From positions 19,276,948 to 19,340,947 of the forward strand of contig OU612071.1 of NCBI GenBank assembly GCA_914767715.1: a DNA stretch of 64,000 bases, written 5' to 3'. The position numbers were made by a program, and so were the translations under genes. Origin of the DNA: Membranipora membranacea. Lineage: Eukaryota > Bryozoa > Gymnolaemata > Cheilostomatida > Membraniporidae. How positions within the stretch are numbered: the first letter of the stretch is position 1; every line of letters begins with the position of its first letter. The notes beneath the pieces are model-generated. The model had not been told where the DNA came from, did not search any database, and was given only the letters and a program-made list of their open reading frames with translations. Below, piece by piece: positions 40,601-52,600 of this stretch.

Positions 40601-43600
40601 CTAATTCTAGACCAGCATATGTCCATAGAGGTGGAACTAGTTTGCAAGCTACATGAGAAAATACATTGGAAGTGTAGAAGCCGATCTCACTGAACCAAAC
40701 TCAAGATATCTACCCTACAGGAATAAATTATTCGCAGAGCAAAAGTTGACTGTTTTCACAGGCTTGATATAACAAAATTCATGTCTGGCAAGTAACTCCC
40801 TCCTGCAACCTTTGAAAATTTGTGCCAGCTCACTTTGAGTCATCCCATTGAGCTTGACTGCATTGTAGCTACAATTAGCCGCTCTAGGGTATATTCAGAT
40901 ACATATCAGTTCTTGATCTGGTTAATGTTATATTATTATTATTCTATGTATTATTATTATGTGTTACAGTGACAGAGAAGAATTACGTAGACGCTCTACA
41001 GATGATCAGTGAGAAGTTTATGAAGCATCTGGAGCCTGGAGTATTAAACGCTGATCAGATGTCCACAATATTTATGAATATACAGGTAAAAACTGATATT
41101 AGGTCTTTGTATCGTCAAAAAGTATGATGTGAATTATTTCAACAAGCCAGTTTAGTGCTTTCAGGAATACTACTCGCCTGCCAACCTATGTTCTGCTACT
41201 TACTCAAAGTTCCAACACCTCACCCACGCTTTGGATAGCTTTAGATAAGAATTCTATGGCTTGTAAACATGTCACTTGTCTAGTTTAGGAATTGTCTGTT
41301 CCTTGAAGTTAATGTATTTTTGAGCAGATAACTCCCGGCTCTTTTTATTTGTTCGATATCTGTTAACCCAAACTCCGTGTAATTTGAGACTGAGGTTTGG
41401 AAGATCAATGCCGTCGCCTATAAGGGACTACCAATGGATGATTTGTGAAAAAACCTAAGGTATGTAGCATTGCAAGCTTCAATCAAGCTGACTTAGAAAA
41501 AGTATCATTCCCATTTATTCCTCGTTTAGGATCTCTACACAACCCACAAAGAGATCTACTCACAGCTCAAGGCAGCTGTAGAGAAATCTCCTGAAGAGAT
41601 CGCTGTAGTCTTCATCACATTTAAGAAGAAGATGGTCGGTTACGCCGAGTACTGTGCAGGACTACCAGCAGCGCAGAATAAAGTGGATGAGCTTATGAAG
41701 AGAAATGATATCATCAGAATCAGTATACAGGTAAGCAGATTGTGTTTGTCAGTGTGATGTCATCAGATTATACTGTGAGGTCATCAGGTTAGCACCTGTG
41801 ATGTAATACCCGCACTTCTACTTCATTGCAGATGTTTTCTCTATGATACACACTATGTTGACCATGTGTCATGTACATTGTTACGAAATTATCACTTTAC
41901 AAGCCAAACAAATGAGTCATTTGGGTATGTCGCTAAAGGAGGAAGCTTCCAGATTTCAAAATAAGCTAACCAAGCAAACGGAAAACAATGTTTGATAACT
42001 TTACCTACTAATGCGACCATGTGGAGGTTGTACTAGAGAAGGTCTCGAAGCAGCGCTTGACTCATGGTTTCTAGCTGAAGACCTGTGTGTTGTGCAGTGG
42101 TACGCGCACCATTGTATGTTTTATCTGAATATTTCGATGAGTTTTCACATAATCATAGCCATTTGCAAGATGTGATTTGGAAGGTGAGGAGGTTAAAAGC
42201 AGCATTATGCTGTCTGTGATCCCGAAGTTTCCAAATTAAGATAATTATAATAAAGAAAATAATTCTGACACATAATAATCATTCATGTAATAACATAATA
42301 TTTTATTATCATTTGAACAGGACTGTGAGCAGCAGGCTAATGACGGCAGATTCAAACTCAGAGATCTACTTGTCGTTCCCATGCAGAGAGTAATGAAGTA
42401 CGGTCTACTGTTACATGTAAGTAATATTTTCTTGTCTGATCCTCTCAGCCGGTGTTGGATGACAAGTGAGACCATGTCCTCAACAACAACACTAAATGAA
42501 GTAACAAAACTAAGCGAGTCTTATAATCAAACACTTTGCATGATTATGTTGTGATTCTTCATGTGCTATCCGACGGTGTATTTAGTATTTAGCTGTAGAT
42601 GTATTAAATTAGACTATATAAGAATGCAGATGATAATAAGTAGTAGGGTCAGTAAAGAAGCACCACTGAACATAAACAGGGAGATCCAATTCTGACTGAA
42701 AATCGAAGGCAAGCAGATAAAATTGCTAATATTCGAAATTGGTCAGATCTATTTCCGAGATCACTTTTCATGAGAATGTTTCCCAAGGCAAACTCTAGTT
42801 TGTGCATATCTAAGTATTAGGCTGTCTGGGTCTGGCTCACTTCAAGCATATTCTGAGTTAAGCTCATTCCATTCAACAAACATAAAAGCATGAGTAAGCA
42901 TTTTGTTTTAGCTAGTACTAATGCGTCAGGTACAACATTGAATCATACCCATCCTTCTCATACAAGGAACAGCTGATGTCTCTTTTCCGGCAGCAACGTA
43001 ATGTTTATATCTTCATTCACAATTTACTAAATACAACCAACTGCTAGGCTGAGGGCTACTGCCACTATGTTTGTGCTGTCATTAGAAAATGATTGCACGA
43101 TAGACAAAACAATTAGACAAAAGGTTGTAATTAGTTGTACCTTACAATGAATTAGAGCAAAGCTAACTCATTAGGTAACCATTATAGTATGTAAACAATA
43201 AACATGGGCTTTAAAATGTAAACAATAAGTTCTGAATGTAATTTGAAACAAAAGAAATCAAATAAACTGAATCCAGGTTAGACCACAATTTATCAGTGAG
43301 TATTTAATGCAACCGCGATGACAGCAGAGACACCTGGTCTGTTGCCTCAGTTCTTTTGGCTGTTTGTTTGGGTCGTGGTTTGAACGCCCTTACTGTCCCT
43401 ACAGACATGCTATGAAGCACTGAGGCTGCAGAGCGTTAGATGACCTTCCGGTTTATGAATGATGACATGCATTCGTAACTGGACTATAAATGAGTATGAT
43501 GTGCTCGATTCAGTTGTATCATTGTGTACAGACAGAGACAGCCTATTATTATACTATTATTTGGCACAACCAGACCTGATCTTCATTAGTAGAGACCAGC

Positions 43601-46600
43601 TAAAATGTCTACTGATCACATGGAACTTGGATCTTGTTTCACCAGACATCAACAAGTTAGAAAAGTACAGTTACTAAAGATTGTGAAGATTGAAAATTGT
43701 AAATAGCTTCTGGGGTTTTCGGATTCGTGCTACTCTACCCTCGTTTCTCATACTGAGTGTGAACTGTGAAATGCTTTCATAGTTTTCATATTCACTCTCA
43801 GATATTTAAAGGCCTTTTGAATCATTATCTGAAAGTTTATTTTTTCCATATTATATTATTGATGTTATCATATTCTATTAACTATCGCCTATACTAGTTC
43901 ATCATTTTATTTATCATCATTGTTGTATTTTCTAGGAGCTGAAAAAGAATTTAGATAAGGATAAGATGTTTGATAAGGCCTCTCCACAGATGAAGCAGGT
44001 GGAGAAAGGTATATCTGTGATGCAGGATATCGCTTACTATGTCAACGAAGTAAAGCGTGACAGAGAGTCGCTAGAGACTATCAGTATGATAGAACAGAGT
44101 ATAGAGGATCTATCTATGGTAAGTGACTACATAACTCTATGATAGTAGTGTTGTGTGATCCATCTCGGGCCTGTCAAGGTCGAAGCCAACTTTAAACAGT
44201 GGCTTTATCTGGGCAACTTCTTTCATATGGTAGTATAGCTTGCGTGTATATAAATATATGTTCAGTATGATAGACCAATGTATAGAAGATCTATCTATGG
44301 TGAGTGATTGAGTGATTGTGGAAGATTAAGCTTTTGTATCATTCTGGAGTTCTCAGTCTAATTAGAATACTGCTTTAGGTTCTTTAATAGCCTGTGGACC
44401 AGTTTCAACTGATTTTGAGTCAAAGCTGAGAGGAGAATGTACTATTTTCTAGATAAGACTGGGGACTCTAGAATAAATACCTCAAATCTGAATGTAAATT
44501 GCAAATTAGCTAGTCTTAGCCCCCGCACTATTGCCCGACACCCCTCCCCGGCCAGGGTAGCACCTTGTTAATCAGTTCTATGATGCTGAAATTTCTGTTT
44601 TCAGTGTTGTCTTTTCATGACTCTTATGGCAGGCAAAGTAGCTTTTAGCCAGCCTTGCCAATGATGATGGCCAATAAAGAAGTTTTGAGATTGCTTCTAT
44701 TGAAAACTAGAGGGATGGTTTGAAAACTGTTGTTACGCGATTTATTTTGATTATTTAATTATGCGGCTTGCTAACGTACTCAGGATCAGGACATTTGACT
44801 TGACCACAGCGGTCAAATCAAATTGCTAAGTCCCAACCACACAATACTTTTCCTGCTGATAATCCCCCCCCCCTCCTCTCCTTGAAAGGCTAAAACAATG
44901 TGAAGCTCCACCGATATACATATCAGTGATAAGCTGATGCTTGGAATATATTTGATGATTTTTTTTCGCACACAGCCGCCTGGTACAAAGCTGGACGATT
45001 ACGGACATCTACTTAAAGATGGCGAGCTCAAAGTAAAGTTTCACGACGATAACAGGGAGCTAAAAAGGTTTGTGTCAAACCAGGTGTAGTTAGACTGTAT
45101 CATGAATCATTACTCTGCAATTTGGTGGCGTAAACTCATTGGGGGGGGCACTAGATCAAGTTTAATCCGTCTGCCTGCATTCCAGTTGCTCCCTTCCACT
45201 GGTCACGCCGCATGAGGGGAAGCAACTCCAAATGCTGACAAATGGACCAAATTTGGACTAGGCTAGGGTTTCGCTTACTGACGATGAGGTCAGAGTTGGT
45301 GGAATCTTCCACCTTTTGCATTTCAATATTGAAGTAGATATATATTTTACTTGTCATCGAAATTCTGGTCGAAGTGTTTGTATGATCTTCTTTAATATAT
45401 ATATATAAGAGGGTGACCAAGATTACCAGTTTAGATTGAGTGAATGTATCTTTGTGTCTTGACTTGATATTTTTAGCTCTCATTTAAGGTAGGGGGCAGC
45501 ACACCTGCAGTCTCGCACATAGTGGTGGACTTTGCACTTCTGTAGCTTTGCTCACTTGTAGTCCACAAAATAAAACGATCTAAGGGAACTCTGCTTATTT
45601 ACTGTTTTCTACGCTGTCACCATTGTGTGCCAGTCAGCCAATTAACAGGCAGCGGTGCAGTGATTTTCCATATTTTAAGTGTGTACCTTGAAGGCTTCGT
45701 GGTATCTCACCAAACCCCTTCATAGCTCAAACCAATTCAATATATTATATGTTATATTTTCAGATATATTTTCCTGTTTGACAAAGTCATGCTCATGTGC
45801 AAATCGAGGGTGAGTGAATATAATATATTATATATTATATTATATATAATGTTATATAATCTTGTGATAGTTCCACAGTTAGTTAATATGTAACTTGTTT
45901 GTCATTCGGGAATAACAAATAATGCCAATCAACAGCGGTGGTATTCCTTTGTCTATCGGCCATTTTGTCCAAAGCTCAGACTTGATAATAGAAAACAGGG
46001 ACTCTGGCATGGGAGCTTGTGCATCTGAGGGTCTTCGACTTAGAATGAGCAATGCTTATACAACACCATTGTCGCTATCACTTCGCTCAAAATCTTAGCA
46101 CAATCGGACTTTGAATTTTACAAAATATTTTGTTCTCAAAATGTTCACCCAGAATGTATGGTTCCATTAATAAGTGAGCGATTTTGGAATGAGATCACTA
46201 ACTGTTCTCACTCACTCACCCAGGAGCGATTTGATAGTGATTTTAGTTGTATAGTTTTGGCATACCCCTCTGGTACACAGTTACATGGTCAGAGTGAAGG
46301 GAAGTGCCTGATCAAGGATAAGGCGAAACAAAGTGCAAACCTTTTTGATTCCATTATTGGGTGAATAAGTGTAACTCTACTTTAAAGACAGGAAGTCTGG
46401 CTCAGGATTACCCATGTCAATGCGGTCTTTGATCCCACCCATCGCTTTTCCAACCCCTACCAATGTTCTCTTCTACATTCTTTCCCCTTAATTAGCATTC
46501 AATCTGACATAGTAGTTGAAACCATAAGCTATGAGCTTTGACCATCCCATTCATTTGCATTCTGGGAAGGTTACGGTAGGTCTTATAGACAAATTCTTAA

Positions 46601-49600
46601 TTGTTTTGGTCATCATTTGTAAACATCTAGAGAATAACCAAAATAATCGAAGACGCAACTAACAACTTTCTTGATTTCCCATAGATTGTTGATAGTTTAC
46701 TCTGGGTAAGGTCTACCTCTTTATACATGTATATAGTGTAAATAAGAATCTACGATTATTACCAGTGTAAATACGAATGTGCGATCGCTATTATTACTGT
46801 ATATAGGTATTTGCGATCGTTGTTAGTCTTTTAGTTATAATGTACATCCGATTGCGATTTGCACGATGAATATGCCGAGTAGTGTAATGATTATGTACTA
46901 GACACCAATAGTCTATCTCCCAAACCCAACAGCCTGGTCCATTAGACCTGAAGGCTGGCCTCGCGAAATGCTGATGTCAGGTGTACCCAACTCAAAATCA
47001 GTCCGGTCTGCATAACAATCAATATGAGTAGGATCACCACTACAATTCTCCTCATATTGATTTGAGTACACCCAACCGGACTGGCTTTGCTATCTAGGTT
47101 TAATTAAATCTGTCACTATATGTCCTCAGTTCTTGGTGTATTTTACCCACTGACTCCTTTGATGTTGTCTCCTCCAAGCCTTTTACTGATGTGTAGAAGA
47201 GATTAAAATTGAAATTACAGTTTTGTTTAATTTGACTACTTGATTTGGTTCACCACACTCTAGTGCCCCTCTTGTACATGTGCCTGACCGCCAAGCAGTG
47301 CCACCAGAGTCGTAGTTACTTTCTTTAGGTGCATGTTGGTTTGCAAATAGCCTAAGCACCTATACTATGCCACAAGTCTGGGGATGCGGTATAACCCTCA
47401 TCAAGCAAAGTAAAAAATATAGCTACATCCTTGCAAACCCTAGGGCTGAAGTGACCCGTCGGCTGGCTTTTTGAAGTGCCTTTAGACAAAAGTCCAATTA
47501 TATTTGTTAGGCCGTTTTTGCACAGTGGCTATTGCATGGGAGTGTTCGAGAGCAAACAGCACTCATGAGATGCTTGCATGAATCTCAGTGAAATTTGCAC
47601 AGGATTATGCTGCCAAAAATAGGTTTGGATGCTGTAAATATTATGACATGGACATGACCAGGTTTGCACCAGCTCGAGGGAACTATTTTCTCACATGCCT
47701 TTAGTTGATCACTGCTGCAAGTTATCTAGCCTTACCCGGGGCCATCCAAGCTACAGCATGTTCTGATCTATGTAGGTCAATAATTACCCAGTGTGCATCT
47801 GTATTAGATAGGTCATCGATTTAAGATTTTGTATTTCAGTAATTTATTTTAGGAATGCATGGAACGTCCACAGTACTTCCATCTCCTTCCCTCATGTAGT
47901 CTGTACTATATTTGTTTGATAGTTAGTTTTATTTTCATATTTGAGTATCCATTGTCAATAACTCCTTTACTGGTGACTTGGCTTCAGTGCTGTTTGTGAC
48001 AGATGTTTATCAGTTCCAATTCCAATCCAATTTTTCTGTGAGGCAGGGATGTATATTGTCACCTCATAACAGGGTTTTTTTTTGCGTAGATTTCAGTGCC
48101 TCAGCACACTGACATCAAGACTTCACTATTAGCATACAAATGTATCTCTGATTGTAAGGGTCAACTTAATATGAGTACCTAACATGTACCTGTCCGCAAG
48201 TCATGAAAATGACTTCCGGTCGTCCCACCCATCTCTTTCAGCTGGACGTACTGCAGCTAAGTGAATTCTCTATCGATCAGAGATATACATACATGCAATA
48301 GTAATAACATGATAAGTGTGGCGCTGAGGCAGAATGCATGATAGTTTTTGGCAGAGACACACAAGCAACTTACTGCTGCTGACCCTTTGACTGTTCATAT
48401 TGGCAAGATTCACATTTCATAAAAAAATTGATATTGGTTCCGGGGATTTTATGATGATTGAGACTGCTGTATCACTTGTTGCTGTAGTTGTATCTGCCCT
48501 GCTGGCCATACACACTCCTTTAGATCCTGCCTGTACAATCTCGCCGCCTGTATTAGACTCTTATTATGGTTATAAATATCGTTTCTCATCTAATTTTGCC
48601 ACCAGCCGACCGATCAACATTGAAGTTGGTGACACTTGATGACGATAAGCCAATCAGGAGTGGTTGTGGCATTTGTGTCATTGATCACCTAAGAAATAAA
48701 ATATCACCACCACTTCAGAAAGGCCAAAGCTCTGATAGTACGGCAAGTGTTAATGATGAGAAGATAACTTGAGTTTATAATATTTTGCACCCAACTTGAT
48801 AATTTCACATGTTTGGCTATTGTAGGGTGAGACCTACTCTTACAAGACAGCATTAGTACTACACAATTACCGCCTGGAAGATAACCAGAGTGGCGCCATC
48901 ACTAAGGTACTGGTAAGTTTCCACTTCCTGTTTCCTGTCTGTCACCTTGGCGACGACCTCGCCATGACCTTGTGGAGACCCGCATGCACTGTCTCTGGTC
49001 TACTGATGCCTGAGCTCTTCTGTAACCCAATCGACTTCAGCACTCTGACACCCAACATAAACCAACCATACACAAGGAGAGAGTAGACACAGCAGCATTC
49101 GTAGGTAGATCAAGCATGATCAAATTAGCCTGAATTATCAGTTGTCCCCCTTCTAGCGGCTGGTGGAATGGGAACAACTGATGAATGCGGCAGATTGGAT
49201 CACACTTGATCTTTCTCATAGGGAGGTCTATAGTAGGATTGATGCCATGGATGAAAATCAGTGTGTATATGCATTATAAAATTACTTGGATGCAGATATT
49301 ACGACTAGGAGAATGAGACTCACAAATCTGGCATACCAATTAGAACACTCTGTCCAACCAATCAGAGCAAACCCATTGGATTGTCTACTATAGACCTCTC
49401 TAATGTATGTGAAGCTGTTTCTGCTTAGGTGTTAACATTGTATGCCGGCTGGGTTGGGTGGCTTTACATGTATGTCATGCTACCCCATGTGTTGCATTGG
49501 CTTCACACCTGTGTGGTTTCGGTATGTCGCTTTACATATTCTAGTCCTCATGTTATTGTATCCCTGTGGTACTAGGCATATAGTTTACTTTTTTGTATAA

Positions 49601-52600
49601 ATGTTATATCAATGTCATGCCTCATTGGAACTCACTCACTGCATATAGTAAAATATCCCCCAGTGAGATGCTTGAAACTGTATGCAATTAATGAGGATTG
49701 GATCTTTGAAGTCAAACATATCATTGCATGACACGGTGTGCTTAAATCAGAGTGGTAATATTAAGCTGCTCTTCTATACATAGCACATGCTGCTGATGTT
49801 TTAATTTTAGGTCATCTTAATCTTTTCAGCCCCAAATATCACACCACCATTGGAAGGGTAACATTTGATATTGTCCTATCAGGTGTAGCCTTTGTGTCGC
49901 CTCTGATTGGTCCTGATCACATTTACCACTAGCCAATGTGGTGGCTCTGATCTGATTGGCTGTTGGGTAGGAAAGAGAGCCAATGGAAGGACACTCTAAT
50001 TCCCAACAAGCCAATCAGAGCTAATATATTTGCTAACTCAACATCCAATCAGAGCCAATACATGGGTTAGATTAGCCTGTCTTGACAAGCTTTGTTTGGT
50101 GGGGGGGAGGGAACAAAGCTTGTCAACTCTTGCATGCTCGACTGTCAAGCAGCCGATATTAAATATTGTCTTCTCTTGTGATCGAGAAGATAACTCCTTC
50201 ATCACGCTAATCAATTTGTATACATTCTCATACAAATTGATTAGTGTGGTAAAGGAGTTATCCTCCCGATTTCAAGAGAAGACAATATTTAATATACGCT
50301 GCTCGACTATACAATTTGATATGTGAGATAAAGGAGTTATCTTCCCGATCGCAGGAGAAGACAATATTTAATATCGGCTGCTCGACAGTCGAGCATGCAA
50401 GAGTTGACAAGCTTTGTTCCCTCCCCCCCCCCCCCACCGAACAAAGCTTGTCAAGACAGGCTAGGGTTAGATGTGCTGTATTGTTGTGCAATTTGGTTTA
50501 CTCAAAAAATTTGTCTGTCGCCTTATCAACTGTCGATAGATTTGCTGATGCGCTGTGGTTGGAGGGTGGCTCTCTCTTGATAAGCTTTGTTTTGGTTGCG
50601 CTACTTTAATTACGCCATCTGATATGCAAACTGGACAGTCCCAGCCGGTCCCTAACACCAATAAAAAAAAAAGCAATATGCAGCAAAAGTTTAATATGTC
50701 CCCATTATGACCCGACAACTGCAGTAACATGAATACATACATGCATGAAGTGCGTTACCCTTGATCCGCTACTGAATGCGCTAAACTGACCGAGCACTCA
50801 CTTGTACAATTTGCCTGTTTCATCGTAATACGGACCACTTGTTGAAGCATATTTTACTCGTTTTACAGCAATGGAGACATTCATTCATGTTGGTAGAAAA
50901 GGAAGATAAGACAGCTATTACATTTTTTAGTAAGAATGAAGAACAGAAAAGGAAATGGTTGGACTCGATCACACTAGCCATGTGAGTTCACTTCATGTAT
51001 ACCAACAATTGTCAAAGTGAATGCCAGTTCCTTTGAAATTTGTTTTCATAAAAATTCCTAACCATGTGGACAAGCATATAACATGCAGAGATAACATTGT
51101 GTATGCTGGCTCACTTTTTGTTCATGAAATATATTTGTTCATGAAATATAGTAAAACCAATCAATGCTCGAAGTAGTATGGGCCTGCAGTATATCTGCTA
51201 AATTTTCTGTCCAATGAGTTGATAGGATTTTTCCCTTCAAACTGATCATTCAGAGCCGTGTGACCTAGAACATTAACTGTGCTCTTTTATTTGCTCCAGG
51301 GACAACTTCTCACCACAGTTTTCCAAAGATGGCGGTCATGATTTCATAATGCACACATTCGCTCAGGCCACAGAGTGTGACTACTGTGACAAACTACTAG
51401 CTGGATGCTTCTACCAAGGCTACTGCTGCTCACGTAAGTCTCACTCTCTCCGATTGGCCGCCTCCTTGTTAGGATGTATCTCGGATTGGACAGCCCCTGG
51501 ACCTATGATTGGATGACATATGAGCTATAGACTGTACACTCATGATATGGTGGAAAAAGCAGATGTTCCAAAACTAGTAATTCTGTATACCCTAGAGGAG
51601 AAATTAGGCATTTTACCTTGATTTAAGAATACCAAGCTTGTGGGAGTAATAAACTCACTATGGGAAATGAGTTAATTTAGCAGACAAATGCCTCATCCCC
51701 CTAGGGTATAGATAGTCGAGTAAGTGCGTTGTTGACTGATATCTTCTAAGACCTTGAAATGTAGAGCAAAACCTGATCTTCCTGTTGTAGAAACAAAGAA
51801 GAAAGCACACAAACAATGTATTGGTAATATAGTCAATAGAGTTGGTAAGTACATTAAAACCTTAACTGCATGCTAGTACAAATATAGGACTAGTACTATA
51901 TTAGTATCAGTACTGGCACAGTACTTGTACTAGTTAAGTACTAATACTGTACAAGTACAATGATAGTAGAGTACTGACTCACTTCAATCACCAATTCTAA
52001 TGGTTCACTGTAGTACAACAAGACTTTTGTTCATGTCATTTATGGAAGTCTTCATGTTGTGTGGTAAATATTGTCATTTAGTTTGTTTAGAAGCAGCTCT
52101 TGTTTATAGTACTTGTGAAAATTGCATGGAGTTTGATTACTAATGCGATATGGATGTGTGAGAAATAATTAAAATGACAATTTTGGAAAACATAGACAAA
52201 CATTTAATTACAAATGAGAGTATGGCACACTAGGCCTCTTTGATGAGCTGGTATTTTGTTGTAACATAGAACGAGGCAGCAATATATGGAATCGACCGTT
52301 ACCAAAATCTCCTGCGGCGGTAGTAAAAAGCCATTGTAAGTCCTCTCCTAGAACTGCAAACTTGAGTTGTACTGCTTTAGATCTAGTCTTTTATAATTTT
52401 AGCTCCTTAATATTTGTTGCATCTGCGCCATTTGCTAGCTGCTCAATTAATTTTGATTTGCTTTGCATACAAACCTGTCGTCAAATTAACGAAGCCCTTC
52501 CTCTGTGTGCTAGCGTAAATTTTACTGCTAGCAATATGGTTGTAAGTTAAGATTCTAACCCGCAACACACGGAATTAAGTCACTACCAAACCTTTTAAGT

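Noticed and set aside
48400-48772. Two overlapping ORFs, one with a membrane-like stretch, before vav exon 13
   Set aside because: Phase and splice sites do not join to vav exons, and no family is recognised. I could not exclude a small independent gene but have no support.
48907-48912. Upstream donor (aag|gtactg) for vav exon 13
   Set aside because: It would align slightly better with vertebrate Vav at the junction, but gtaagt six bases later is a much stronger donor; left as an alternative.
50030-50742. Several overlapping ORFs on both strands
   Set aside because: All arise from the compound inverted repeat; mirrored similar peptides on opposite strands are expected from a palindrome.
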